This document shows positions 7,431 through 16,042 of a DNA stretch of 40,516 nt, one piece after another. A program made the translations under genes and the position numbers. This DNA is from UBA6183 sp034676125 (lineage in GTDB: Bacteria; Bacteroidota; Bacteroidia; UKL13-3). Each line of letters starts with the position of its first letter. Within the stretch, counting starts at the first letter, position 1. A model generated the notes under the pieces. It saw nothing but the letters and a program-made list of their open reading frames with translations. It was not told the DNA's origin and ran no database searches. Location of the stretch: positions 1 to 40,516 of the forward strand of contig JAUCCO010000014.1 of assembly GCA_034676125.1 (NCBI GenBank). Reading direction: 5' to 3'.

Positions 7431-7628
7431 ATGAATGAATCAAACCAAAAACAAAAAGTAGTTTCAATTTTACTTACTGCCAATAAAAAAAAGGCAAAGT
7501 CTGAGTTAATCGAATATCCAGAAATTAACACCTTGCTAGATGAAGGAATGTATGTTGAGTCGTTTAACCAATGTAGATTAACCGGTAAAAAAGTTTGCCT
7601 AACATTTGTACTTCGTTATTATCATTAA
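7431..7628 (+). CDS. Hypothetical 65-aa protein
   Basis: This short ORF starts 34 nt after the previous stop and is followed by a good terminator hairpin, so it looks like the last gene of the stress unit. The sequence is polar and basic (KQKVVSILLTANKKKAKSE, LLDEGMYVESFNQCRLTGKK) with no signal peptide or membrane helix. No family is recognised. It is supported mainly by position. Confidence 0.6.
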   Translation: MNESNQKQKVVSILLTANKKKAKSELIEYPEINTLLDEGMYVESFNQCRLTGKKVCLTFVLRYYH

Positions 7629-7649
7629 TCGTTAATAATATTTTGTAAG

Positions 7650-7679
7650 AACATTTCATTTATGGGATGTTTTTTTTTT
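7650..7679 (+). terminator. Intrinsic terminator after the stress-island genes
   Basis: AACATTTCA (7650-7658) pairs with the stretch ending ATGGGATGTT (to 7671). This gives a 9-bp stem, including two G-U pairs, with a 4-nt loop, followed directly by eight T. It lies 21 nt after the stop at 7628. Confidence 0.7.
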
Positions 7680-7930
7680 GCCTAAAATTTTTGGGCTATT
7701 GTTAATTACTCTTAATCAATCATTTTATCAATTTCTTATGTTCACTGTTTTTACAAGCCACTTGGAGTGGTTTGTAATATTAATATGTGATTTATGTAAG
7801 GTTTATTTTTATTTGTGTAATGCTTCTAATGCCATATTACTACACCTTTGTTCAAGGAATATAAGTGTCATTTTATACTCCGCTTGAGCAGTTATTTTGG
7901 TTGTTCAATTTATTATTTACTTAACAGATA

Positions 7931-7961
7931 GGTGCATCTATATTTAGCAATAAATAGCACC
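7931..7961 (+). repeat. Leader hairpin with GCAA loop
   Basis: GGTGC (7931-7935) pairs with GCACC (7957-7961), and TATTTA (7941-7946) pairs with TAAATA (7951-7956) across the tetraloop GCAA, which is a GNRA type. Five bases bulge on the 5' side. It is the first of three hairpins before the adhesin gene. Confidence 0.4.
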
Positions 7962-7992
7962 ACCCAATACCCCAAATTAAAAAAGGTACCTG

Positions 7993-8050
7993 CTTTATGC
8001 ATAAGTTGAGAATAGCTGCATAAAGTGATGAGTTGATTATTAATTCATCA
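7993..8050 (+). repeat. Two adjacent leader hairpins upstream of the adhesin gene
   Basis: CTTTATGCA (7993-8001) and TGCATAAAG (8017-8025) are a perfect 9-bp inverted repeat with a 15-nt loop. Directly after it, 8026-8050 is a 25-nt quasi-palindrome (TGATGA...TCATCA) in which every position pairs if G-U is allowed. They end 29 nt before the ATG and could act on translation, mRNA stability or as operators. Confidence 0.45.
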
Positions 8051-8079
8051 TAATTTTTCTCTCAATTAAACAATAATTT

Positions 8080-11000
8080 ATGAAAAATATTTTACTATTA
8101 AGTATAACTAGCTTTATACTATTGTTACTTCCCAATTATTTATTTGCCCAGCAAATAACATTGGGAACAAGCAACAATTTTGCACTCTTTACTACCGTAG
8201 GTGCAATTACCAACACAGGCCTTTCGCAGGTTACTGGTGATGTTGGATCTAACTCTGGCGGAAGTACAGCGTTTGGTAATGTTAATGGAAACATGCATGA
8301 TCAAGATACTTCAAGCGCTTCAAGTACTGCCGCATTAATTATAGCGTATGGACAATTAAATGTCGCAATACCTACATTTTTTCATGCCAGCCCTTTTGGG
8401 TTAGGCGATACCATTACTGCAGGCGTGCATAGGTTAGCCAGTGCAAGTGTGGTTTCTCAAACCTTGTATTTAAATGCTCAAAATAATGCATCTGCAGTAT
8501 TTATTATTCAAGTACAAGGGTCGTTAGCTTTTAATAATAATACAAAAGTAAAACTTATTAATGGTGCAATGGCTTGTAATGTTTATTGGAAAGTAGAAGG
8601 TGCTGTAACAATGAATACAGGATCATCAGTAAAAGGAACAATAGTTGCAAATGCAGGTGCTATACATATTTTAGCAGGCGATACTTTAGAAGGTAGAGCT
8701 TTGGCACTTAATGGTGCCATTGATATTAATGGTGCCATGATTTACACACCTTTAGGCTGTGGAATTCCTATGTTAGTTGGCCCGCCACTACCTGCAATTG
8801 GTAGTTTAATGTGTTATACATTATTTTCATCAATTGGCCCAGTAAGCAATACTGGTGTTACAAATGTAGTAGGAGATATTGGCTCAAACAGTACAACAAC
8901 AACTGGTTTTGATACCTTATTGGTAGTAGGTAAAGTGCATACTATTCCTGATACCTCAACCACACAAGCTGCTACTGATTTACTTACTGCATATAATATA
9001 ATTAATGGCATGTCGCCAGATATTTTATTGTTATACCCTGCTTTGTTTGGAAGAAACTTAGTATTAACACCACATACTTATATTATGAATGGTGCAACAA
9101 CTTTAACCGATACTTTATTTTTAAATGCAATGGGTAATCCTAATGCAACTTTTGTAATTAAATGTTACGGTGCATTTTCTGCCTTAGCAAACTCTCGTGT
9201 AGTTTTAATGAATGGTACACAAGCTAAAAATGTTTACTGGATGGTAAATGGTGCTGTTAGCATACTTTCTAATGCTATTTTTAACGGAACTATTATTTGT
9301 AATAGCGGTGCTATGGATATTACAAGTGGAGCGAAAATTAATGGCAGAGCACTTACTACTACAGGCGCATTAACTACTGCTGCTATTACCGCTATTATGC
9401 CTCCTGGTTGTGGACCAGAAATTACTGCTGATATAATGAATGATACCATTTGCTTAGGCGATACTGTTCGTTTTGTTGTAACCGCTACTGGTAGTTCTTT
9501 ATCATACCAATGGCGTAAAGGAAACGTAAATTTATTAAATAACTTACGTATTAAAGGTGCTACAAATGATACGTTAATTATATTTCCTTCACTAATTTCA
9601 GATACTTCATCAAACTATAATGTAATTGTATCAGGTAGAGGTCCAAATGACACTTCTAACTATGCTGCATTATTTATTGGAACACCTCCAAATATAACAC
9701 TACAACCTTTAAATAAAGTTGTATGTATTGGTAACAGCGTTCAGTTTGTAACACAAGCAACGGGTAAAAATTTAACTTACCAATGGCGTAAAGGAAATGT
9801 AAACTTAATTAATGGATTAAAAATAACTGGAGCTGATAGTTCAGTGTTAATTATTAATCCAACCGTTATTACCGATACTGCATCAAACTATAATGTAATT
9901 GTAAGTGGAAGTTGTGGTGTAAATGATACCTCTAATTTTGTTAAACTTCAATTAAATACTGCTCTTGTAATTATACTTCAACCAACCAGTAAAATTAGTT
10001 GTGTAGGTGATAGTGTAAGCTTTAAAGTTACGGCTTTAGGTAGCCCATTAACCTACCAATGGCGTAAAGGAAATGTAAACTTAATTAATGGATTAAAGAT
10101 AACTGGTGCTGATAGTTCGGTACTAATTATTAAACCAGTTGCACTTGCAGATAGTGCTTTAGACTATAATGTAATTGTAAAAGGAAGTTGCGGTTTAAAT
10201 GATACCTCAAACTTTGTTCAACTTAAAGTAAATACTCCAACAGCTATAACTGTTCAACCAATTAATAAAACAAGTTGTGTAGGCAGTAGTGTAAGTTTTG
10301 CAGTAGCAGCCACAGGTAGTGGATTAACCTACCAATGGCGTAAAGGAAATGTGAACTTGATTAATGGATTAAAAATAACTGGAGCTGATAGTTCAGTGTT
10401 AAGTATCAATCCAATTGCGGTTGCTGATTCTTCTTCTTATTATAACGTGATAGTAACTGGTGCTTGTCCAGGTGGTGATACCTCGGTAATGGTAAAACTA
10501 ACTGTAAATACTCCTCCTAATATTACAGGCCAACCTATTAATAAAGTGGTTTGTGTAGGCAATAGTGTAAGCTTTGCAGTAGTAGCTACAGGTAGCGGAT
10601 TAAGTTACAAATGGTACAAAGGAAATACCATTTTAATAAACGGAGCAAACATCTCTGGTGCAAATAGTGATGTGTTAAATATCAACCCAACATCATATAG
10701 TGATACGGCTTCAAATTATTACGTAATTGTATCAGGAATTTGTGGTGCTAACGATACATCAGCGTTTGCTCAACTTAAGTTAAATGATGTACCTACTATA
10801 AATATTCAACCAACTAATAAATTGAGTTGTGTGGGTAGTCGTGTAACTTTTAACGTAATAGCCTTGGGCAATGGATTAACTTACCAATGGCGAAACGGAA
10901 ATACTAATCTTGTTAATGGATTAAACATTGCAGGTGCTGATAGTTCGGTATTAATTATCGACCCAGTTTTAATTTCAGATACATCTTCATTATATAATGT

Positions 11001-11874
11001 TATTGTAACTGGTGCTTGTTCTGGTGCTGATACCTCAATCATGGTAAGTTTAATGATACATCCAACTCCTGTTATTACTACAGAGCCAATAAGTAAAATG
11101 GCTTGTGTGGGTGATAGCATTACATTTAGTGCAATAGCAAGCGGAAATGGATTATCATACAAATGGTATAAAGGTAATGTAGCGTTAATAAATGGTGCAA
11201 ATATTAGTGGAGCAAACACTTCGCAGTTAACCATTAATCCTACTTCTTTTGTTGATACGCTATCAACTTATTATTTAGTGGTAAGTAATCCTTGTAATGT
11301 ATCTGATACATCTGTTAAGGTAACACTTAAGGTAAGTACTCCAATAGTAATTACAGCAGCTAGTAACACACCAGTTTGTTTAGATGGTACAATCCAATTA
11401 TCAACCCAAGTATATACAGGTGCAACATATAGTTGGACTGGTCCAAACGGGTTTACATCGGCATTATCATCTGCAACAATTACCAATGCTTCTTTAGCTA
11501 ATCAAGGTACCTATAGCGTGGTGTTAACCGACCAAGGTTGCTCATCATTAGCTGCATCAACTTTTGTAGAAGTAAAAGATTGTCCATTAACAGACTTCTT
11601 TATTCCAGAAGGTTTTTCACCAAATGGTGATGGTATAAATGATATGTTTGTTATACGTGGAATTAACCAATTCCCTAATAATTCAATAACTATCTATAAC
11701 CGTTGGGGAGTTGAGGTATATAGCGCTTCACCATACATCAGTAAGTGGGATGGAACATCCAACTCAGGAGTAAATGTTATGGGTGATGCATTGCCAATTG
11801 GTACCTATTTCTATATCCTAAATTTAGGTGATGGTTCTAAAGTACTTCAAGGAACTATTTACTTAAACAGATAA
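8080..11874 (+). CDS. Ice-binding-like/Ig-repeat surface adhesin with type B T9SS signal
   Basis: The 1264-aa secreted protein has a signal peptide to about residue 24 (LPNYLFAQQ). Two ice-binding-like DUF3494 domains follow (about 27-225 and 240-445), each with the VTGDVGSNS / DTITAG-H / AVFIIQVQGSL-type blocks of that beta-solenoid family. Seven Ig-like repeats of 91-92 aa start near 447, 537, 628, 720, 813, 905 and 998, each with C-G-V-F, LTYQWRKGN and a late Cys. A different Ig/PKD-like domain lies at 1088-1168, and the CHU_C/gliding type B sorting domain (FSPNGDGINDMF, YNRWG, GTYFYIL) runs from 1169 to the end. It should be exported by Sec and then T9SS and attached outside. The next gene is PorP/SprF, the usual partner of type B cargo. 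The domain name does not prove ice binding; many DUF3494 proteins in non-polar bacteria act as adhesins. Confidence 0.92.
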   Translation: MKNILLLSITSFILLLLPNYLFAQQITLGTSNNFALFTTVGAITNTGLSQVTGDVGSNSGGSTAFGNVNGNMHDQDTSSASSTAALIIAYGQLNVAIPTFFHASPFGLGDTITAGVHRLASASVVSQTLYLNAQNNASAVFIIQVQGSLAFNNNTKVKLINGAMACNVYWKVEGAVTMNTGSSVKGTIVANAGAIHILAGDTLEGRALALNGAIDINGAMIYTPLGCGIPMLVGPPLPAIGSLMCYTLFSSIGPVSNTGVTNVVGDIGSNSTTTTGFDTLLVVGKVHTIPDTSTTQAATDLLTAYNIINGMSPDILLLYPALFGRNLVLTPHTYIMNGATTLTDTLFLNAMGNPNATFVIKCYGAFSALANSRVVLMNGTQAKNVYWMVNGAVSILSNAIFNGTIICNSGAMDITSGAKINGRALTTTGALTTAAITAIMPPGCGPEITADIMNDTICLGDTVRFVVTATGSSLSYQWRKGNVNLLNNLRIKGATNDTLIIFPSLISDTSSNYNVIVSGRGPNDTSNYAALFIGTPPNITLQPLNKVVCIGNSVQFVTQATGKNLTYQWRKGNVNLINGLKITGADSSVLIINPTVITDTASNYNVIVSGSCGVNDTSNFVKLQLNTALVIILQPTSKISCVGDSVSFKVTALGSPLTYQWRKGNVNLINGLKITGADSSVLIIKPVALADSALDYNVIVKGSCGLNDTSNFVQLKVNTPTAITVQPINKTSCVGSSVSFAVAATGSGLTYQWRKGNVNLINGLKITGADSSVLSINPIAVADSSSYYNVIVTGACPGGDTSVMVKLTVNTPPNITGQPINKVVCVGNSVSFAVVATGSGLSYKWYKGNTILINGANISGANSDVLNINPTSYSDTASNYYVIVSGICGANDTSAFAQLKLNDVPTINIQPTNKLSCVGSRVTFNVIALGNGLTYQWRNGNTNLVNGLNIAGADSSVLIIDPVLISDTSSLYNVIVTGACSGADTSIMVSLMIHPTPVITTEPISKMACVGDSITFSAIASGNGLSYKWYKGNVALINGANISGANTSQLTINPTSFVDTLSTYYLVVSNPCNVSDTSVKVTLKVSTPIVITAASNTPVCLDGTIQLSTQVYTGATYSWTGPNGFTSALSSATITNASLANQGTYSVVLTDQGCSSLAASTFVEVKDCPLTDFFIPEGFSPNGDGINDMFVIRGINQFPNNSITIYNRWGVEVYSASPYISKWDGTSNSGVNVMGDALPIGTYFYILNLGDGSKVLQGTIYLNR
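9505..11230 (+). repeat. Tandem ~276-bp repeats coding for the Ig-like domains
   Basis: The TAC codon of the Y-x-W-x-x-G-N motif falls at 9505, 9778, 10054, 10330, 10606, 10882 and 11158. The first step is 273 bp and the next five are exactly 276 bp. Copies 2, 3 and 4 are nearly identical over about 73 bp from that point (copies 2 and 4 differ at very few bases), while copies 5-7 have drifted. This points to recent duplication or gene conversion among the middle repeats. Confidence 0.85.
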
Positions 11875-11907
11875 ACTAAATAGTTACTCATTTAAAATAT
11901 TAATAAG

Positions 11908-12849
11908 ATGAAAAAAATTATAAAATTAACGATTGTGATTTTGGCAACAATAATTACAACTGCTACATGGGCACAGCAGGCACCAATGTATACCCATTAC
12001 ATGTATAATACATTGGTAGTAAATCCGGCCTATGCCGGTAGCAGAGATGCTTTAACAATTACGGCTTTAAACCGTTCACAGTGGATAGGCGTAAGTGGCG
12101 CGCCTACCACTCAATCTATCACACTGCATACTCCTCTTCGTAACCAACATATTGGTTTAGGATTATCGGTAATGAATGATAAAATTGGGCCTATAAATAA
12201 TAGTAGTGTGGTAGGCGATTTTGCTTACCGCATGAAATTAACCAAAAAGGCAAAACTTTCTATGGGTTTAAGTTTAGGTGTAAATCTATTTCAAGCAAAC
12301 CTAAATACATTATCAATTGATCAACAAAATGATCCTGCTTTTCAAAACAATATTAACAATGCTGTTTTACCTAATGCAGGTTTTGGTTTGTACTACTCTC
12401 GTGAGCGTTTTTATGCTGGAATATCTGTTCCTAATTTATTGCAAAATAGTTTTTCTATAGACAAACGTGCTAAAGGAAGTATACTGGATGGTAGCGACCA
12501 ACGTCATTACTTTTTTATTGCAGGCAAGGTGTTTAAAATGAGTGAAAATCTTGAATTTAAACCAACCACTTTAGTTAAAGTAGTAGAAGGCGCTCCAATT
12601 CAATTAGACCTTACAGCCTCGTTTATCATTCAAAGAAAATTATTGCTTGGTGCAATGTTTCGTTCGGGTGATGCCGTTGGACTTCTTGTTGGTTTAAATA
12701 TTACAGAGCAATTGCATATTGGCTATTCTTACGACTGGTCTTATGGTTTTAGCACTGCTAAATACAATCAAGGCAGCCATGAAATTGTGTTAAGATATGA
12801 TTTCATCTTTTTCGATAAAAAACAAATTAGCAACCCTCGTTACTTCTAA
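11908..12849 (+). CDS. PorP/SprF family type IX secretion outer-membrane protein
   Basis: The 313-aa protein has a signal peptide (to about residue 22, TWAQQ) and the family opening PMYTHYMYNTLVVNPAYAGSRD, then a series of alternating amphipathic strands (LGLSVMNDKIGP, GFGLYYSRERFYAGISVPNLL) of a beta-barrel, ending in HEIVLRYDF. PorP/SprF proteins are needed for export or surface anchoring of type B T9SS cargo. Here the gene lies 33 nt after the cargo gene and 11 nt before the OmpA-like gene, so this copy probably serves the adhesin encoded next door rather than being the core PorP. Confidence 0.93.
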   Translation: MKKIIKLTIVILATIITTATWAQQAPMYTHYMYNTLVVNPAYAGSRDALTITALNRSQWIGVSGAPTTQSITLHTPLRNQHIGLGLSVMNDKIGPINNSSVVGDFAYRMKLTKKAKLSMGLSLGVNLFQANLNTLSIDQQNDPAFQNNINNAVLPNAGFGLYYSRERFYAGISVPNLLQNSFSIDKRAKGSILDGSDQRHYFFIAGKVFKMSENLEFKPTTLVKVVEGAPIQLDLTASFIIQRKLLLGAMFRSGDAVGLLVGLNITEQLHIGYSYDWSYGFSTAKYNQGSHEIVLRYDFIFFDKKQISNPRYF

Positions 12850-12860
12850 ATAATAGTATC

Positions 12861-14798
12861 ATGAAAAAAATAATTACACCCATTATACTATTTTTTGCAA
12901 TGAGCTTTTTAGTTCAAGCTCAAGAAAAATCAGTAAAAGAAATAAGAGCCGATAAGTATGTTTTTAACTACTCGTTTGATAAGGCTATAAAATTATACAA
13001 CAAAATTACGCCACTATCAATTGGTGCAAAGCGTAATTTAGCAAAAAGCTACAGCAGTTTAGATTCTAATACGCAAGCAGAAGCTGTTTATTTACAAATA
13101 ACCCAAGAGCCTTCTGGTGTTATGCCCGAAGATCATTATAACTATGCTGTTGCGCTTAAAGCAAATGGCAAGTATAACGAGTCTGATTTAGCAATGGATA
13201 AATTTGCAAATGCAAAACCTGAAGATTTACGTGCCCAAAGTTACTTGGCGGGTAAAGGTACTTTAACATCACTTCAAAATGATGAAGGAAGATATCGTCT
13301 AACACATCTTGAGATTAATACAGATGGTCCTGATTTTGGTCCTGCTTATTATAAAGATCAATTGGTGTATATTTCTTCTCGTGCTACTCCAGGATTTATT
13401 ATGCACAAAGATAATTGGCATCGTAAGCCTTACCTTGATATTTATATGGGTGAGATTGACGGAAATCAACTTAAAAAAATAAAAAGTTTAAGCAGTGTAT
13501 TAAACGGAAGAATGCATGATGGCCCAGTTTGTTTTAGTAACAACGATTCTTTTATTGTATTTACGCGTAATAATTATGATGATAAGTCGGCTGACCGTAA
13601 AGTAGAATTACAATTGGCATTTAGTACAATTAAAAATGGTACTTGGCAAGAGCCAATTCCGTTTGCATATAACGATGTAAATTATTCTAACGGCCATCCA
13701 TCGTTAACTGCTGATGGAAAAACAATGTACTTTACAAGTAACATGCCTGGTGGTTTTGGTGGTGCTGATATTTATAAAAGTACCCAAGATGCTTACGGAA
13801 AATGGAGCAAACCAGAAAATTTAGGTAACTTAATTAATACCGAAGGAGACGAGTTGTTTCCGTTTATTTTAGAGAAAAAACAAATTTTATTATTCTCTTC
13901 AAATGGTAGGTTTGGCTTAGGTGGTTTAGATATATTTGTTTGCGAATTAAAAGGTGCAGGTTTTGGTAAAATTTTTAACGCTGGTTATCCATTAAATTCT
14001 AGGTATGATGATTTTGGAGCAGCATTAAACAGCACCATGACTAAAGGTTATTTTTCATCAAACAGACCAGGTGGATCAGGCGATGATGATTTATACGCTT
14101 TTGATATTTTAAAAGGATTTGATATTCGTAAAAAAATTGAAGGTTTTGCAAAAGAAACAAATGGTAAGGTTATTCCTTCAACAGCAGTAGTACTTTATGA
14201 CGAACAAAATAATGTTCTTGATAGTATTATTACCCCAATAAATGGTGCGTTTACTTTTTATGTAGATAAGGATAAAGACCTTAAACTTGTAGGTAGCAAA
14301 ATTAATTTTATTAATGGTGAAGTAAAGGTAAGCACATACAATAAAACTGAGGTTACTAAAGTAGATGTTATACTTACCAAAAAAGTAATTCCTATTGCTC
14401 AAAAAATAAAAGTAAATGCCGATTTAGCGGAAGTTTTAGAGCTACAAACCATTTATTTTGATTTGGATAAATCAAACATAAGAGAAGATGCACGTAAAGA
14501 GTTGGATAAAATTATAATCATCATGAATGAGTATCCTGAAATGGTAGTTGCTTTAAAATCTTATACTGATTGCAGAGCAAGTGTGGGATACAACCAACGT
14601 TTGTCTGAACGTAGGGCACTTAGTACAGTAACTTATATTAAGCGTAAAATTACCAATCCAGAGCGTCTTACAGGTAAAGGTTTTGGCGAAACTAAAGTAT
14701 CATCAACTTGTGCTTGCGAAGGTAATGCACTAACTAGTTGTACAGAAGTTGAATACCAATTACAACGTAACACAGAATTTGTGATTATAAAGTATTAA
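12861..14798 (+). CDS. PorE-like TPR/beta-propeller/OmpA-family protein
   Basis: The 645-aa product has a signal peptide (to about residue 20, LVQAQ), TPR-like helices (about 28-120), then PD40/WD40-like blades with repeated FSNNDSFIVFTRN, LTADGKTMYFTSN and KGYFSSNRPGG motifs (about 150-415). A carboxypeptidase-regulatory-like beta domain follows (about 415-510), then an OmpA peptidoglycan-binding domain (about 525-645) with IYFDLDKSNIRED, SYTDCRAS and YNQRLSERRA. This is the domain order of PorE-type proteins, which link T9SS or its cargo to the cell wall. It closes the cargo-PorP-OmpA operon and is followed by a terminator. Confidence 0.9.
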   Translation: MKKIITPIILFFAMSFLVQAQEKSVKEIRADKYVFNYSFDKAIKLYNKITPLSIGAKRNLAKSYSSLDSNTQAEAVYLQITQEPSGVMPEDHYNYAVALKANGKYNESDLAMDKFANAKPEDLRAQSYLAGKGTLTSLQNDEGRYRLTHLEINTDGPDFGPAYYKDQLVYISSRATPGFIMHKDNWHRKPYLDIYMGEIDGNQLKKIKSLSSVLNGRMHDGPVCFSNNDSFIVFTRNNYDDKSADRKVELQLAFSTIKNGTWQEPIPFAYNDVNYSNGHPSLTADGKTMYFTSNMPGGFGGADIYKSTQDAYGKWSKPENLGNLINTEGDELFPFILEKKQILLFSSNGRFGLGGLDIFVCELKGAGFGKIFNAGYPLNSRYDDFGAALNSTMTKGYFSSNRPGGSGDDDLYAFDILKGFDIRKKIEGFAKETNGKVIPSTAVVLYDEQNNVLDSIITPINGAFTFYVDKDKDLKLVGSKINFINGEVKVSTYNKTEVTKVDVILTKKVIPIAQKIKVNADLAEVLELQTIYFDLDKSNIREDARKELDKIIIIMNEYPEMVVALKSYTDCRASVGYNQRLSERRALSTVTYIKRKITNPERLTGKGFGETKVSSTCACEGNALTSCTEVEYQLQRNTEFVIIKY

Positions 14799-14822
14799 AA
14801 ATAAGTTTGTTTTTTTTTAACC

Positions 14823-14859
14823 GCGGTACATTTGGCTTAGGCCTTTTGTGCCGCTTTTT
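14823..14859 (+). terminator. Terminator of the surface operon
   Basis: GCGGTACA (14823-14830) pairs with TGTGCCGC (14847-14854) as an 8-bp stem with one U-G pair. The loop contains a further small GGCTTAGGCC hairpin, and TTTTT follows. It is 24 nt after the OmpA-like gene's stop and is much richer in GC than its surroundings. Confidence 0.7.
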
Positions 14860-14867
14860 GCATTTGG

Positions 14868-15935
14868 TTAATATATTAATTTCCCTATTTTACCTTTTGG
14901 TCCTGCTAAAAATACCGCTTTCCCTTTTTTAGCTTTGCGCACCACGTGAAAGGATTGAGAGGAGATATTTTTCCATAAAGGACGATTAAAAACATCAACA
15001 CCCGATGTGCCACATGCAATTAAGTTTTTCTGCTGAAAAGTTTCAATACAAGACCGATATCCGAAACATTCATTTTGTGAATATTGCCATTCTGGAAATG
15101 GGATTTCCGCAACAAATTCAAATGTATTGTTTGTGTCTTTATCCATCATGTAATCACCTCCAACAATCGCAAATCCATCGATAAATCGAACAAATGAAAA
15201 TGGTCCTTTACTATTACTTCCTGTTGCTATGTCTAAAGACGGTTTTGAATTGTATTTAAATAATTCTCCATTATCTTTCATCACACATAAATGAGAACGC
15301 GATTTGATTGAATTATGAACAAAACCCCAGTAATCTTTTCCCCAACATCTCAAACTTGTTCCGCTGGCAGCAAATACAGCTTCACCATCCATTGCAATTG
15401 GTGTTTTGGTGGTATCTAATTCGTACCAATTTTCGCCACCATCATTGGTTTGTAGCACTACAAAATGGTTGTTGATTGGGTCGCCTATCATCATGCCGCG
15501 TTTTTCATCCCAAAAATCCATCGCATCTAAAAAGTAAGCACTGTCTGTATTTTTATATACTTCTTTCCAAGTTAATCCGCCATCATTTGTTTTTAAAATA
15601 TAAGCAGGTGTGCCACTGCTCATCATTATGGCTCGTTTAGCATCAAAGGCTTCAATGTCTCTAAAATCGCTTTTGGTGTAGCCTTTAAGTTGGGTATAAT
15701 TAAATGTTTTACCTCCATCAGTACTGCGTGCAAAAGTTCCGTTACTTCCGCTTACCCATATTGTTTTATCATCAACTACACTTAATCCCCTAAAGCTAGT
15801 TTTGCTTAAAACTACACCTTCACCCAATAAAAATGTGTTTGAGTCTAACACCTCAATTTTGTATTGCGCATTACTTTTTTGGGTCATCATCAACCCCAAT
15901 AAAGCAAAAAATAATTTTACATTTTGCATTTGCAC
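14868..15935 (-). CDS. Secreted Ycf48/BNR-repeat beta-propeller protein
   Basis: The 355-aa protein has a signal peptide (to about residue 23, KSNAQ) and repeated blades with Asp-box/BNR motifs: RSTDGGKTF, KTNDGGLTW and QTNDGGENW. These are spaced like the Ycf48/HCF136 and sortilin-like propellers, with FLDAMDFWDEKRGMMIGD as the link between blades. Such proteins are often annotated as oxidoreductase or glycosyl hydrolase without proof; no catalytic set is visible. There is no T9SS signal, so a periplasmic or outer-membrane-associated site is likely. It is convergent with the OmpA-like gene. The second Met (15929) is an equally good start. Function unknown. Confidence 0.85.
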   Translation of the reverse strand: MQMQNVKLFFALLGLMMTQKSNAQYKIEVLDSNTFLLGEGVVLSKTSFRGLSVVDDKTIWVSGSNGTFARSTDGGKTFNYTQLKGYTKSDFRDIEAFDAKRAIMMSSGTPAYILKTNDGGLTWKEVYKNTDSAYFLDAMDFWDEKRGMMIGDPINNHFVVLQTNDGGENWYELDTTKTPIAMDGEAVFAASGTSLRCWGKDYWGFVHNSIKSRSHLCVMKDNGELFKYNSKPSLDIATGSNSKGPFSFVRFIDGFAIVGGDYMMDKDTNNTFEFVAEIPFPEWQYSQNECFGYRSCIETFQQKNLIACGTSGVDVFNRPLWKNISSQSFHVVRKAKKGKAVFLAGPKGKIGKLIY

Positions 15936-16042
15936 GGTAGGTTTAAATTTGTGGTGATGTTCACCTTTTTATTTTTGTTGGTAATACTTTTTTGGGCGGT
16001 GTAAGTACCAATTTGTAATTTCAATTAGCATTAATTTACTAC

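Larger units (their letters stand above)
7629..8079. other. 451-bp intergenic region: terminator plus structured leader of the adhesin gene
   Basis: It contains a terminator (7650-7679) and three inverted repeats in a row before the ATG at 8080 (7931-7961, 7993-8025, 8026-8050). A 69-codon TTG-start frame at 7678-7887 is hydrophobic noise and begins inside the terminator. I found no convincing full promoter, though CACCTTTG at 7843-7850 resembles a -7 box. Confidence 0.5.

Noticed and set aside
7678..7887. 69-codon ORF with TTG start
   Set aside because: It starts inside the T-run of the terminator at 7650-7679, is just hydrophobic AT-rich translation, and has no homology features.
10881..11234. 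117-codon minus-strand ORF inside the adhesin gene
   Set aside because: It is antisense to the Ig repeats with repeat-derived composition and no start context; a shadow ORF.
15953..15965. GGTGA-TGT-TCACC hairpin followed by T-run near the Ycf48-like gene
   Set aside because: The stem is only five pairs with a 3-nt loop, and it lies in the leader, not at a gene end, so I do not call a terminator.
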